This document shows, piece by piece, positions 36,656 to 46,566 of a stretch of DNA of 64,000 nt. The position numbers and the translations under genes were made by a program. Position 1 is the first letter of the stretch. Each line of letters opens with the position of its first letter. The notes under the pieces were generated by a model. That model was not told the origin of the DNA. It did not search any database and saw nothing but the letters and a program-made list of their open reading frames with translations. Origin of the DNA: Ignavibacteriales bacterium (GTDB taxonomy: Bacteria > Bacteroidota > Ignavibacteria > UBA10030); NCBI GenBank assembly GCA_026390575.1, contig JAPLFR010000001.1, positions 402,837 through 466,836 of the forward strand, written 5' to 3'.

Positions 36656-36711
36656 TATCTCTTTTGTTCCTGTATGAAGAGAGAATGATCTAGAGTATAC
36701 AACTTCCTTTA

Positions 36712-36746
36712 TTGACCTCGACTGTTGAACAATGGTCGGGGTTTTT
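36712..36746 (+). terminator. Rho-independent terminator after gnd
   Basis: GACCTCGAC (36714-36722) pairs with GTCGGGGTT (36735-36743), with two G-U pairs and a 12-base loop, followed by a T-run to 36746. It closes the sugar-acid transcript. The gap from here to 36936 holds no clear gene. Confidence 0.85.
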
Positions 36747-36936
36747 ATTTGTACGCACAAATGAAATCTATATTTCATTCGAAGCTGTCAGAAATAATGG
36801 AATGGATCTATTCCTTTTTTGATCTTATGGATCACAGCTTGCGGGGCATCAAAAAATAAACTCATTCCTAAATGTTGCAGACAGGAATTCATACTAAGGA
36901 GATTAAATGCTGTGGAATTTGTTGAGAGGCAGTTTT

Positions 36937-38316
36937 TTAAACTTTAATTTTGTACTTTTCTACAAGCCGATACAAAGTAGCACGGCCGATTTTTAACTTT
37001 TGTGCAGCTTCTGCGATATTCCCGTTTGTAATCTTCAAAGCTTGTTGAACAGCATTTTCTTTGATTTTTTCAAATGGGATGATCGTACCTTGATTTTCTT
37101 GGAAGATGGAACTTTGTTTGATGTCTGTTTCAGCAGAACCGTAGGACTGAATAAAGATCGGCAATTCCCGCTCCGTAAGTGTCTGTCCTTCTGTCAAAAC
37201 CAGACCGCGCTGAATGACATTTTCTAATTCACGTACATTACCCGGCCACGGGTAATTGTAAAGAAGGTCGAGAGCCTTACGTGAGAATTGAATGTTTGGT
37301 TTCCCAAGTTCTTTTCCAAGCGTTTTTAAGAAATGATCTGCGAGTATAAGAATATCCGATTTCCGCTGCCGGAGTGGGGGAAGCATAATCGGAAATGTCG
37401 AAATGCGGTAATATAAATCCTCGCGGAAAACTTTCTGTTTCACTTCTTCCCAAAGATTGCGATGTGTAGCGAAAATAAGCCGTGCATCAGTTGTGAGTGT
37501 TTCACTTCCACCGACTCGATCAAATTGTCTTTCCTGAATAACGCGCAGTATTTTTGATTGCAGTGTGAGATCGAGTTCGCCGATCTCATCTAAAAAAATT
37601 GTCCCGCCATTTGCCTGTTCAAATTTTCCAATTCGTCGTTGAATGGCACCGGTGAATGCACCCTTCTCATGGCCAAAGAGCTCACTCTCCAATAAATCAT
37701 GAGGAATGGAAGCGCAGTTCACGACGACAAATGGACCGCTTCGGCGTTCGCCGTTATAATGAATTGCGCGGGCGATGAGCTCCTTGCCAGTACCGCTTTC
37801 GCCTAATATGAGAACACAAATATCGACATGAATGACCTTGTTTACGAGTTTGAACACATCTTGCATCTCACCGCTCTGTGAAACTATGTTGTCGAAGTGC
37901 AGGCGTACTCCGACACTTTCTTGCAAATTCTCTACTTCACGTGATAATTCAGCAAGTTTGAGAGCATTTTTTATTGCGAATTCAAGCTTTGGTAAGTCGA
38001 TGGGTTTACTAAAATAATCAGCGGCACCTAATTTGAGAGTATTAAGAGCTACTTCAATACTTTCCTGAGCAGAAAGCATAATAACCGGAATCTCAGGATT
38101 TCGCCGCTTGATCTCCTTCAATAAATCAATACCATTTATGTCTGGAAGCATAATGTCCAACAGGACAAGGTCGGGAGGTTCTATAAACCGATCCTGAAAA
38201 GTCTTTCCATTAGCAAAAACTTCGACAGAGTACCCCCATCGTTTCCCGACCCACAATTCAAGAAGTTTTGCAATTGAGGGTTCGTCATCAACAATATATA
38301 TTCGTTGTGCACTCAC
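36937..38316 (-). CDS. Sigma-54-dependent response regulator (NtrC family)
   Basis: A 459-residue activator with three domains: receiver (1-120, acidic pocket D10/D11, phospho-acceptor D54 in LLDIMLPDING, K in FSKPID), AAA+ ATPase (about 140-370), and a Fis-type helix-turn-helix (IAEAAQKLKIGRATLYRLV). Walker A is GESGTGKELIAR and Walker B FLDEIGEL. The GAFTGA loop that contacts sigma-54 is intact, so it should open promoters recognised by RpoN. The gene follows a histidine kinase by 42 bp and is divergent from a surface-fibre operon with sigma-54-like promoters, its likely targets. Confidence 0.93.
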   Translation of the reverse strand: MSAQRIYIVDDEPSIAKLLELWVGKRWGYSVEVFANGKTFQDRFIEPPDLVLLDIMLPDINGIDLLKEIKRRNPEIPVIMLSAQESIEVALNTLKLGAADYFSKPIDLPKLEFAIKNALKLAELSREVENLQESVGVRLHFDNIVSQSGEMQDVFKLVNKVIHVDICVLILGESGTGKELIARAIHYNGERRSGPFVVVNCASIPHDLLESELFGHEKGAFTGAIQRRIGKFEQANGGTIFLDEIGELDLTLQSKILRVIQERQFDRVGGSETLTTDARLIFATHRNLWEEVKQKVFREDLYYRISTFPIMLPPLRQRKSDILILADHFLKTLGKELGKPNIQFSRKALDLLYNYPWPGNVRELENVIQRGLVLTEGQTLTERELPIFIQSYGSAETDIKQSSIFQENQGTIIPFEKIKENAVQQALKITNGNIAEAAQKLKIGRATLYRLVEKYKIKV

Positions 38317-38358
38317 TATCGGATTAATTTCTATGTACGAAGAAAAAAATCGGATGAA

Positions 38359-39174
38359 TCAACATGAAAGAATAGGAATTCGGATTGTGAAGGTTGAACC
38401 TTCTCCGACTTGGCTTTGTACGGAGATATCACCATTGTGTCCATTAACAATATATTTCACGATTGCAAGTCCAATTCCACTGCCACACGTTTCTTTGCCT
38501 GGACGGTAGAGCTTCCCAAATCTTCTAAAGAGAAATGGTATATCTCTTGTTAAAATTCCCGGACCACTGTCACGGATAGAGATTTCTACATGTCTATCTG
38601 TCGCCTCTATTTTTAAATTTATAAGACCATCATGTTTTGTGAATCGGACGGCATTATGGAGCAACTGATAGAGAGCATGGACAATTTTTTCATGGTCAAT
38701 CTTTAAGAGGATAGGCTCATTTGGCATCTCTACGGAAATGCTTACGAAATTAGTGAGTGCTGTTTCTGCAATAAGTTTTATAGCATCTCTTACTGTTTCC
38801 TGAATTTCAGATTCCTTGAACTGAAGATCAACTTGTCCTTGTTCAAGAGAATCAAGTCTAATAAGATCGTCGACAAGTTTCGTAAGTCGTAATCCCTCGT
38901 TTCGAATATAACTGGCATATTCCACACGTTGATGTTCATCGATCGGAATATCTTCGCTGAGCATCTCTGCGAAACCAATGATTGAAGTGAGGGGCGTGCG
39001 AAATTCATGTGTAATCTGGTTTACAATTCGGCTCTTCAACCTCTGAATTCCGAAATGAGCAGACTCATCTAACGTACTCTCGACGCTATTTGCCATTGAT
39101 TCCATTTTGAAGGGCATTTTTTGACGATTGATTAATAATGAACATCGTACATCTATCAATCTATATGCCAGCAT
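38359..39174 (-). CDS. Sensor histidine kinase without an obvious sensor domain
   Basis: A 271-residue cytoplasmic kinase. The phosphoacceptor helix has NQITHEFRTPLTSIIGF with H56, and the ATPase domain has YQLLHNAVRFTKHD (N-box), RDSGPGI and GSGIGLAIVKYIVNG. There is no transmembrane segment, PAS or GAF domain, and only some 45 residues precede the dimerisation helix. The input signal must therefore come through a partner or a very short N-terminal segment. It is the first gene of the pair with the sigma-54 activator. The chosen ATG at 39174 has a weak ribosome site; starts at residues 20 or 24 are possible. Confidence 0.88.
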   Translation of the reverse strand: MLAYRLIDVRCSLLINRQKMPFKMESMANSVESTLDESAHFGIQRLKSRIVNQITHEFRTPLTSIIGFAEMLSEDIPIDEHQRVEYASYIRNEGLRLTKLVDDLIRLDSLEQGQVDLQFKESEIQETVRDAIKLIAETALTNFVSISVEMPNEPILLKIDHEKIVHALYQLLHNAVRFTKHDGLINLKIEATDRHVEISIRDSGPGILTRDIPFLFRRFGKLYRPGKETCGSGIGLAIVKYIVNGHNGDISVQSQVGEGSTFTIRIPILSC

Positions 39175-39244
39175 AAATTCTTTGTAGAAATCCTATAAAT
39201 ATTGTAAAAAACGCTTAAATAGAAATGTTATATTTATTATAATT

Positions 39245-39271
39245 GTATCATTATGATACGCGATTGTATCA
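39245..39271 (+). promoter_or_regulatory. Upstream activator element A1 (GTATCA triple half-site)
   Basis: GTATCA-TTA-TGATAC is a 15-bp inverted repeat, followed after 6 bp by a third GTATCA in direct orientation, 21 bp (two helical turns) from the first. The same arrangement with the same spacings recurs at 47435-47461. It lies about 160 bp upstream of a sigma-54-like box, a usual distance for NtrC-family activator sites, so it is the probable site of the neighbouring regulator. Confidence 0.7.
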
Positions 39272-39323
39272 TAAAAGTCAAATAATAATTAATAACGTTT
39301 CTAATAGCGACAAATTGACATTT

Positions 39324-39346
39324 CTCATTTTGAGTCACAATTCTCA
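39324..39346 (+). promoter_or_regulatory. Conserved element B1 (CTCA-N3-TGAG-N8-CTCA)
   Basis: CTCA-TTT-TGAG followed after 8 bp by a third CTCA, 79 bp below the GTATCA element. An identical pattern with the same spacing is found at 47513-47535. It may bind a second regulator or a DNA-bending protein between the activator site and promoter. Confidence 0.5.
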
Positions 39347-39404
39347 ATATTGCACATAGAAATGCTTCTGATGCCTAAAAAATACTAAAAAACTGGAATT
39401 TTGA

Positions 39405-39420
39405 TGGCACGTAGATTGAC
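39405..39420 (+). promoter_or_regulatory. Sigma-54-like promoter P1 of the adhesin operon
   Basis: TGGCACG-TAGA-TTGAC. The -24 half is a perfect TGGCACG, and GG is followed by ten bases before the -12 GA, where the consensus has GC. The flanking bases are shared with P2 (GGAATTT upstream, then ATAA and TTA downstream). The activator of the matching class lies divergent next door. TTGACA could also be read as a sigma-70 -35 box, but no good -10 follows. Confidence 0.65.
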
Positions 39421-39781
39421 ATAAATTATATGAATAAATAGGTTAAACAAATGATGATTTCAAGAAAATGATACTAATTCTTTCTTGGTCATCAAAGGAG
39501 CAGATGTGTATAGCAAAAACTCGATGAAGCAGTTTATCATCTGAGTTCATTGAAATTCGGAAAGTTTATAGGGGAACAAGAACTTATTAAAATGTATTTT
39601 TAACCTATGCCGAAAATATAAAAGATGGACACAACACTTCTGGAAAAAGTATTGTGTGTAAACTTCTGGAGGTATGTACACGAAACATTTCAAGTAGACA
39701 GCTATTGCATGTGCAAATGGTGGTCACGAATGCTTTTATGACATACATTAAGATGACACGAAAATTTTTAAAATTTAAATA

Positions 39782-42700
39782 TTGAGAAAGAGAACTTACA
39801 TATTGCGTCTCATCCTGATCGCCGGGTTGCTGCTTACAGCAGCTCACCTCCGAGCTGCAACCATTACAACTGGAGGCAGTGGCAATTGGAGTTCTACGGT
39901 TGCGAATGCTCCATGGCCGGGGGGAACAATTCCAGCTGCCACAGATGACATTGTGATCGGTAAAGGGTTCACATTGACGGTAGATGGCAACAGGACCTGC
40001 AATTCTATATCAATCCCCACTGGAAGTCAAGCAGTGGTATGCACTCTTGCTGTCAATTCGGGAGTTACTCTTACAGTGACAACTGCCGTGAGTCTGCCTG
40101 ACGGCGCCAAAAATGGTACCTTTATAATTCAGGATGGAACTGGACCAGGGACATTAATCTGCGCATCTCTTAATATATGTTCTACTGGTACTTCAGCTGC
40201 TGGTAATGCTGTCAATGCATATATTCTAACCTCGACAATATCCAATCTGACAATAAATGGAAACCTGATTCTTAACGGCAACGCCAATGGCACTGGAAAC
40301 AAAGTAAATAATCCGACTTTTGATTTGCAGAGTGGAACTGTAACTGTTGGCGGGTCAGTGACAACCGTCAATGCAGTTACTTCGGGAGCTACCAAGCCGA
40401 CTTCCACTTTCACTACAGCAAATGGCGCGGCTACCGGAATACTTGTGTTGAGTGGAGCTACACCATTCAATCTTTCAGCAAATCCAACTAATACCATGAC
40501 GTTTAACGGAACAGGTGCAACTGTAAAATATATATATGCGGGCCCTGTAACTGTTTATCCAACCACGTACACAAATCTAACGCTCGATGGAAGCGGTGCG
40601 AAGACGACAACGGGCGTTACGGTTAACGGCATACTTTCGATGGAGGGTACTGCTACTGCCTCTGCCGTCCCGACATACGGCACAGCAGCAACATTGCAAT
40701 ACAAGGGATCAGCTACTCAAACGACAGGACCCGAGTTTCCGGCAACGTTTAGCGGCACCGGTGGTGTCATCATCAACAATTCCAACGGTGTCAACCTGAA
40801 CAGCTCGGTGACTATTACTAACAGCTTGACGTTTTCCTCCGGCAAGATTACGACAGGGGCAAATAACGTTGTCATAGGATCTTCTGGTTCAGTCATCGGT
40901 GCGGGTTCAGGGATGTACGTTTACGGCAATTTGCAACTTCCGATTGCGACTGGTACGAATGTCTCGAAAACGTTTGACATCGGCGATGCAACTAACTACA
41001 CGCCCGTAACGACCCTTTTTGCCAGTGTTTCTGTAGCCGGAAACTTGAAAATCAATACGACAACAGGTCAGCATCCAAACATTTCGACATCCGGAATTAA
41101 TTCATCAAAGGATGTCAATCGCTATTGGACCCTGACCAATTCCGGCATTACGTTCACCAACTACTCGGCGACTTTGAATTTCGCTGCGGGCGATGTCATT
41201 GGCGGTGCGAATACATCTAATTTTGTTATCCGGAATTACAGTTCTTCAACCTGGACCACAACAACGATCGGAACGAAGAATGCGACAAATACTCAGGCAA
41301 CAGGTCTGACCATGTTCGGTGATTTTGCAATCGGTGAACAGCAACTTGATCACTTCGTGTTTTCTTTGAGTAGTCCACAGATAAACGGTACGGCCTTTAC
41401 GAGTACAAACACATTGACGGCTCAGGATATCCTGAATGCCACCTTCACTGCGTTCGATCTCTCAGCGAACAATGTGACGATCGCTGCAGTATCGCCGCTG
41501 ACAGGTACGGTCTCGGGTCTTTCGGGTGGAAACAAGTTAACAAGTGCTGGGGATTTCAGTTCGGGTGTGGCCAACCTTACGACGTTGGGCATGAAGTACA
41601 TCGGCAACACAGGCGCAGGCACCTTCACCGCGACTTCAGCAGACAGCAAGACTGGAACATCGGGAAGCGTGACGATCAACATCGGCACGATATCGAAGCT
41701 GGTGGTTACGCTGCCGGGTGAGACGTTTACTTCGGGAACGGGCAACTCAGGGACGGTGACAGCGCAGACGGCCGGCACATCATTCAATATTGTACGGATC
41801 ACGGCGACTGACGCAGGCTTCAACACGTTGTCCTCGTATAGCGGTGCAAAGACGATCAGCTACACAGGCCCGGGCGGCTCGCCGACATACACGACGGCTG
41901 TGAGTTTCAGCAACGGCCAATCGACGACGACACTGGCCACTACGCTGACGAAGGCAGAGACAACAACAATTACAGCGAGCGATGGGACAACGACAGGTCC
42001 GGCCAGTTCGAGTTTGACGGTCAATCCAGGGGCGTTGGATCATTTTACGCTCTCGGCGATCGGCTCACCACAGACGGCAGGGACCGCGATCACTGGTGTT
42101 ACGCTGACAGCACAGGATGTGAACAACAACACGGTGACGAGCTTCACGAGCACGGTGAGTTACAGCGGCACGGCGGGGATTACGGGCACCTCCACAGCAT
42201 TTACTTCAGGAGTACTCTCAGGCGTGAGTGTGACGCCGACGGTTGCAGGGACTGGTATGACATTCATCGTTACCGGATCAGGCAAAACCGGTACTGCGAC
42301 CTTCAATGTCAATCCAGGAGCGTTGGATCATTTTGCGCTCTCGGCGATCGGCTCACCACAGACGGCGGGGACTGCGATCACGGGTGTTACAGTGACAGCA
42401 CAGGATGTGAACAACAACACGGTGACGAGCTTCACGAGCACGGTGAGTTACAGTGGCACGGCGGGGATTACGGGCACCTCCGCAGCATTTACTTCAGGAG
42501 TGCTCTCAGGCGTGAGTGTGACGCCGACAGTTGCAGGGACGGGCATGACATTCATCGTCACCGGATCAGGCAAGACCGGTACGGCGACCTTCAATGTCAA
42601 TCCCGGGGCTGCTGATGCAACGCAATCGACGTTGACGCCCACGAGTGCAAACATCGCAGCTGATGGAGTGAGCACACAGGTGCTGACTGTGACGGCGAAG

Positions 42701-45454
42701 GACGCTAATGGAAATTTTCTGACCAGTGGTGGATTGACCGTAACGATTACGTTGTCATCCGGCACGGGGTTGATCGGATCGGTGACGGACAATAGTAATG
42801 GTACGTATACCGCGACGGTGACCGCGCCGAGCTCCGCAGGGAGTGGCGTATTCGTGGCGACGTTGGGTGGCAACCCGGTGAAAAGTGGAACAGGAACTCA
42901 GTCAGTATCAACGATTACCTATGTCATCTACGTATGGAATCAAACCGGTACTGCTTCGTGGACTACTGCGGCCAATTGGACACCCTCCAGAACAACTCCT
43001 GCAGCCAATGATGTCATTCAGTTTAGTGGCGGTGGAACTGTGACAATCACCGATTTGCCTAACGAATCTATAGGGCGATTGCTCCTCTCAGGCAATTCCT
43101 CTGTAAACCTACAGCCAACTTCAGGTTCGGTAACGTTGACGGTGAGCAATGCCCTCATCGTCACTTCTGGCGATGTTCTTAATTTCGGATCCGGAGTTGT
43201 CTTGGCTTTGACGTCTGCAACGCTTACGAACAGCGGGACAATTAGAACCGCCGTTCTCACTTCGACCAGCGCTGCCCCGATCCCGACAGGCAAGACGTGG
43301 GGTGGCAACGTGCAATACGATGGATCAGGTGCGCAAACAGTGATTAGTGGAACCTACAACAAGTTGACTTTGGCGGGAAGTGGAATAAAGACACTTAGCG
43401 GTAACACAACCATTAGTTCGACGCTCTCGATGCAAGGAACAGCCACGTTCGGTCCGCTGGGAAGCAACAGCCTGACCTATGGTGCGGGCGCCGGGCTCGA
43501 ATACGCAGGAAGCGGCAATCAAACGACAGGTCCGGAACTCCCGACCTCGATGAGTGCAAACATTACCATCAACAACACCAACGGCGTTGTCACACTGGGA
43601 AGCTCGACCACATTCACAACCGCTACGTGGTCTGTCGCCACAGGAGCATCTCTTGAGGTTGGCTTAACCATAGGGTTCACTGTCAACTCCGGCACAGTTA
43701 GCACGCAAGGATCCGGAAAAATTATACTCGATGAAGGATCGAATTATGTCAACCTCACGAGCAGCGCACCGATGCTTCAGGTACGAACCAAGATCACCGG
43801 CAGCGAGGGGTGGCGCATGCTCGCCGCTCCTAACAACGTGAATGTCGGCTCGATGTTCGCAAATCCCTTTGTGACGCAGGGCTTTACGGGATCGAGTTAT
43901 CCATCATTGCAGCCCAATCTCATGTCGTGGGATGAGACAAGCCAAGGAACTTCATTGCAGGCGTGGAGACAACCCTCAGGCAATTCCGATGCTGTCACAC
44001 TGGGAAAGGGTTACATGTACTTTGTATTTAATGGTGCACTCAGACCCGATATAGCCAGCAACTACAGCGATGTCCTTCCGTTGACGATGACAACCACAGG
44101 GACGGAAAACCCGCTTGATCCTACAGCATTTGACTACAGCGTGACAGCAACTGCACGATTTGCAACCTCACATGATACAACATTCGTCGATACGAACGCA
44201 GTCGATTATGGCTGGAACCTGGTTGGCAATCCGACTCCATCCACGATCAATTGGGATGCATCTTCAGGGTGGACAAAGACGAATATGGATGGAACAATTT
44301 ATATTTGGGATCCAGCCACCAGTGGCTACAAGTCGTGGAATGGCACCACGGGAAATCTTGGAAGCGGAAAGATCGCACCGTTTCAGGCGTTTTGGGTGAA
44401 AGCAAATGCTGCCAGTCCTTCATTGAAATGCGACAACGATGTAAAAACATCCGGAGGTGCGTTCCTAGGAAAAATAGCATCAAGTAATAGCAAGTTGGCA
44501 TCCGTCTCCACTGGACAGAAAAACACGAACATCGCTAAATTGGCCTCTCTTCAAAAAAACACATCTGGCAAAGCAGATACAAGTGTCGCAGGAACAACGC
44601 CCATTCTCGGATTAGAGCTCTCTGCCAATGGATTTCAAACGCAGGCATATTTGATGTTCAGCCAAAGTGGAAAGTTGACGTACGATCCATACGATGCATT
44701 CAGTCTGGTCCCGCTCTCAAATAATTATTTAATACTATACTCTGTCGCCGGAACGAACCAGCCTGCCATGCAGATCCAGAATTTACCAGATACGGGTTAT
44801 ACCCGACCGTTTGCACTTCCATTGTACGTTGGTGGAACAGTTGGCGGTCAACCGCTGAGCGGCTCATTTACACTCCGTTGGAATTGGGACGGACAGCTTC
44901 CGGCTGGCTGGAACATCTTACTCATGGACGACGCAACCGGAACGGCAACCTCTATCACAGAAGCGGGCGAGTTGACGTTCCAATACACAACACCATCCGA
45001 CTTGATATCATCGGGCAGCAGTCTTTTACAAAAGAAATTCAGTGTTGCATCAAATCAACAATCAATGTTTGCATTGCCCCAGCCGGTTGTCCAGAAAGTT
45101 CCCAACGCCAAATTATCGAAGAGCAGCACATCTGCATCCCGTTTCCGCTTAGTAATCTCGGCGAACGGCGATTTGACAGGCTATTTGCCGACTTCTCCTC
45201 AATTGGCACAGAACTATCCGAATCCATTTAATCCCACTACGAACATTTCGTTTTCAATTCCGACAAAGTCTCGCGTAGCGATCTTGGTATTCAATATACT
45301 GGGCCAAAGAGTCGCCACGGTGACCGACCAGGAATATCCTGCCGGGAATCATGTCGTATTGTGGAATGCAACAAACGTTGCCAGCGGCGTCTATTTCTGC
45401 AGAATGACCGCAGCAGAAAAAACACAAACTAAAAAAATGGTCGTGCTGAGATGA
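39782..45454 (+). CDS. Giant T9SS-secreted repeat adhesin
   Basis: A 1890-residue surface protein. Residues 1-25 (RKR then a hydrophobic stretch ending HLRA) are a signal peptide. The protein then has autotransporter- or adhesin-like Ser/Thr/Gly-rich beta stretches at about 30-520. From about 525-1000 come immunoglobulin-like modules, including two almost identical 96-residue units (751-846, 847-942) beginning ALDHF and an invasin-like module (STLTPTSANIAADGVSTQVLTV, in part). A second beta-rich block follows to 1330. Residues 1808-1890 form the T9SS type A sorting domain (LAQNYPNPFNPTTNISF, LVFNILGQRV, ending KKMVVLR). The start is TTG, the first in-frame start after a stop at 39776, with no clear ribosome site. 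It overlaps the next gene by 4 bp (ATGA). Confidence 0.88.
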   Translation: MRKRTYILRLILIAGLLLTAAHLRAATITTGGSGNWSSTVANAPWPGGTIPAATDDIVIGKGFTLTVDGNRTCNSISIPTGSQAVVCTLAVNSGVTLTVTTAVSLPDGAKNGTFIIQDGTGPGTLICASLNICSTGTSAAGNAVNAYILTSTISNLTINGNLILNGNANGTGNKVNNPTFDLQSGTVTVGGSVTTVNAVTSGATKPTSTFTTANGAATGILVLSGATPFNLSANPTNTMTFNGTGATVKYIYAGPVTVYPTTYTNLTLDGSGAKTTTGVTVNGILSMEGTATASAVPTYGTAATLQYKGSATQTTGPEFPATFSGTGGVIINNSNGVNLNSSVTITNSLTFSSGKITTGANNVVIGSSGSVIGAGSGMYVYGNLQLPIATGTNVSKTFDIGDATNYTPVTTLFASVSVAGNLKINTTTGQHPNISTSGINSSKDVNRYWTLTNSGITFTNYSATLNFAAGDVIGGANTSNFVIRNYSSSTWTTTTIGTKNATNTQATGLTMFGDFAIGEQQLDHFVFSLSSPQINGTAFTSTNTLTAQDILNATFTAFDLSANNVTIAAVSPLTGTVSGLSGGNKLTSAGDFSSGVANLTTLGMKYIGNTGAGTFTATSADSKTGTSGSVTINIGTISKLVVTLPGETFTSGTGNSGTVTAQTAGTSFNIVRITATDAGFNTLSSYSGAKTISYTGPGGSPTYTTAVSFSNGQSTTTLATTLTKAETTTITASDGTTTGPASSSLTVNPGALDHFTLSAIGSPQTAGTAITGVTLTAQDVNNNTVTSFTSTVSYSGTAGITGTSTAFTSGVLSGVSVTPTVAGTGMTFIVTGSGKTGTATFNVNPGALDHFALSAIGSPQTAGTAITGVTVTAQDVNNNTVTSFTSTVSYSGTAGITGTSAAFTSGVLSGVSVTPTVAGTGMTFIVTGSGKTGTATFNVNPGAADATQSTLTPTSANIAADGVSTQVLTVTAKDANGNFLTSGGLTVTITLSSGTGLIGSVTDNSNGTYTATVTAPSSAGSGVFVATLGGNPVKSGTGTQSVSTITYVIYVWNQTGTASWTTAANWTPSRTTPAANDVIQFSGGGTVTITDLPNESIGRLLLSGNSSVNLQPTSGSVTLTVSNALIVTSGDVLNFGSGVVLALTSATLTNSGTIRTAVLTSTSAAPIPTGKTWGGNVQYDGSGAQTVISGTYNKLTLAGSGIKTLSGNTTISSTLSMQGTATFGPLGSNSLTYGAGAGLEYAGSGNQTTGPELPTSMSANITINNTNGVVTLGSSTTFTTATWSVATGASLEVGLTIGFTVNSGTVSTQGSGKIILDEGSNYVNLTSSAPMLQVRTKITGSEGWRMLAAPNNVNVGSMFANPFVTQGFTGSSYPSLQPNLMSWDETSQGTSLQAWRQPSGNSDAVTLGKGYMYFVFNGALRPDIASNYSDVLPLTMTTTGTENPLDPTAFDYSVTATARFATSHDTTFVDTNAVDYGWNLVGNPTPSTINWDASSGWTKTNMDGTIYIWDPATSGYKSWNGTTGNLGSGKIAPFQAFWVKANAASPSLKCDNDVKTSGGAFLGKIASSNSKLASVSTGQKNTNIAKLASLQKNTSGKADTSVAGTTPILGLELSANGFQTQAYLMFSQSGKLTYDPYDAFSLVPLSNNYLILYSVAGTNQPAMQIQNLPDTGYTRPFALPLYVGGTVGGQPLSGSFTLRWNWDGQLPAGWNILLMDDATGTATSITEAGELTFQYTTPSDLISSGSSLLQKKFSVASNQQSMFALPQPVVQKVPNAKLSKSSTSASRFRLVISANGDLTGYLPTSPQLAQNYPNPFNPTTNISFSIPTKSRVAILVFNILGQRVATVTDQEYPAGNHVVLWNATNVASGVYFCRMTAAEKTQTKKMVVLR
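42032..42607 (+). repeat. Tandem 288-bp repeat, two copies
   Basis: Copies at 42032-42319 and 42320-42607 differ at only a few bases and encode two near-identical 96-residue immunoglobulin-like domains of the adhesin. Such recent duplication lets the array change length by recombination. The third following segment starts with the same GTCAATCC join but then diverges. Confidence 0.95.
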
Positions 45455-45957
45455 TAAAATACTTGATATATGTACTTGCGATCAGCTTGCTTATCGGTTA
45501 CATTGCAGATGCACAAACGACAACTCAGGTTGTAACGAAGATCACTGCCTCCGCAAATGTTGTGGGCAATGTAGATCTGATTGTGATGAAGGACTTGGAA
45601 TTCGAGGTTGGCAATCTCTCGCCGACAGATCTCATCGTGGATCCACAAAGAGATTCGCATTCCGGACAGATAAAAATCGTTGGTTCTCCGAATAGTCTCG
45701 TGCGGATTACGAATGAAAAGCAATCGATTCTACAGCACGAAAACGGCAAATCACAACTTTATTTCACCTACAATGTTAGCGGAAGTACGGATAATGTCCA
45801 GCAGAAATCGGTTATTCTCACGCAGAAAAATGAGGTCAAGCTGAGTGATGGTGGACTGTATTATCTGTGGGTGGGAGGACAGCTTTCCGGTCTGGAAAAC
45901 ATTATACCCGGTAATTATACTATGGAACTGAAAATCGACGTAGAATACATTTTATGA
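45451..45957 (+). CDS. Exported DUF4402-like pilin-type protein
   Basis: A 168-residue secreted protein. After a signal peptide (residues 1-21, ending ADA) comes a beta-rich single domain. It has the DUF4402 layout: an opening VVTKITASANVV, a DLEFEVGNLSP strand, and a C-terminal GNYTMELKIDVEYIL beta strand. In other bacteria this family makes fibre subunits assembled by chaperone and usher. The WVGGQLSG motif recurs as WVGGSLPA in the subunit at 47696. The gene overlaps both its neighbours in ATGA, so the operon is translationally coupled. Confidence 0.75.
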   Translation: MIKYLIYVLAISLLIGYIADAQTTTQVVTKITASANVVGNVDLIVMKDLEFEVGNLSPTDLIVDPQRDSHSGQIKIVGSPNSLVRITNEKQSILQHENGKSQLYFTYNVSGSTDNVQQKSVILTQKNEVKLSDGGLYYLWVGGQLSGLENIIPGNYTMELKIDVEYIL

Positions 45958-46562
45958 TCTCGCTTACACACATACTGAAACGATGGGAAATGCTGATCCT
46001 GTTGATTGTATTTGGAGTCCATTTTGGAGCAGCGCAAAAAATTAATTTTGGTGCCTATACAACTTCTCAGGGAATTTCTCTGGTCGCAAGTGCTACTACT
46101 TTGAACTTTAATGAAAAGCAACCGGTAATTGTTAGCAATAGCAATACTATAGTCACTATCGCATTGACCGACAACGAAACTCAGTATATTAAAATTGACG
46201 CAGATGCGACAAGGGATATTACGGTAACAATATTCGCTTCTACGTACTTAACAACAGGAGCAAGCAGCCAGATACCATTCATCTGTAATTTTGCATATTC
46301 AAATCTCGGAAGTGCCGATGCGGCCACGGCAAAGGGGCATGCTGTTGAAGTTCCTGCAGGATTTACTGCAATTACGCTTCCGATGATTCGCAGGACAGCG
46401 GGTATACCTGCCCCCCCTCCTACTCCTGCACACGGTGGATATACAGCTCCACCTGCAACGGCATATCTATTTCTGTACGGAAAACTCGGACCTGTGGGTA
46501 ATGTGAATGCTGGATCATATACTGGAACAATCAATGTATCCGTTAATTACACAACATATTGA
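45954..46562 (+). CDS. Exported pilin-like protein with proline-rich insert
   Basis: A 202-residue secreted protein: signal peptide to about residue 27 (FGVHFGAA-Q), a beta-rich domain, and a proline/glycine-rich loop (PAPPPTPAHGGYTAPP) before the final strands GSYTGTINVSVNYTTY. The last motif, GSYTGTINVSVNY, is the characteristic end of DUF4402-type subunits. It starts in ATGA overlap with the preceding gene. It may be a tip or minor subunit; this is inference. Confidence 0.7.
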   Translation: MISLTHILKRWEMLILLIVFGVHFGAAQKINFGAYTTSQGISLVASATTLNFNEKQPVIVSNSNTIVTIALTDNETQYIKIDADATRDITVTIFASTYLTTGASSQIPFICNFAYSNLGSADAATAKGHAVEVPAGFTAITLPMIRRTAGIPAPPPTPAHGGYTAPPATAYLFLYGKLGPVGNVNAGSYTGTINVSVNYTTY

Positions 46563-46566
46563 TAGT

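Larger units (their letters stand above)
39175..39781. other. 607-bp control region between the two-component pair and the adhesin operon
   Basis: It holds the three-half-site element, the CTCA element and the sigma-54-like box listed separately, then a leader of about 350 nt. In the leader two tiny frames have good ribosome sites: AAAGGAG before ATG 39504 (7 codons) or GTG 39506 (12 codons), and TGGAGG before ATG 39674 (7 codons). No long gene is present. The divergent kinase promoter must also lie here. Confidence 0.7.

Noticed and set aside
36907..36996. 29-codon frame with AAGGAG at good spacing, overlapping the end of the activator gene on the opposite strand
   Set aside because: The ribosome site is good but the product (MLWNLLRGSFLNFNFVLFYK...) has no supporting evidence and its tail is antisense to the helix-turn-helix. 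Kept only as a remote possibility.
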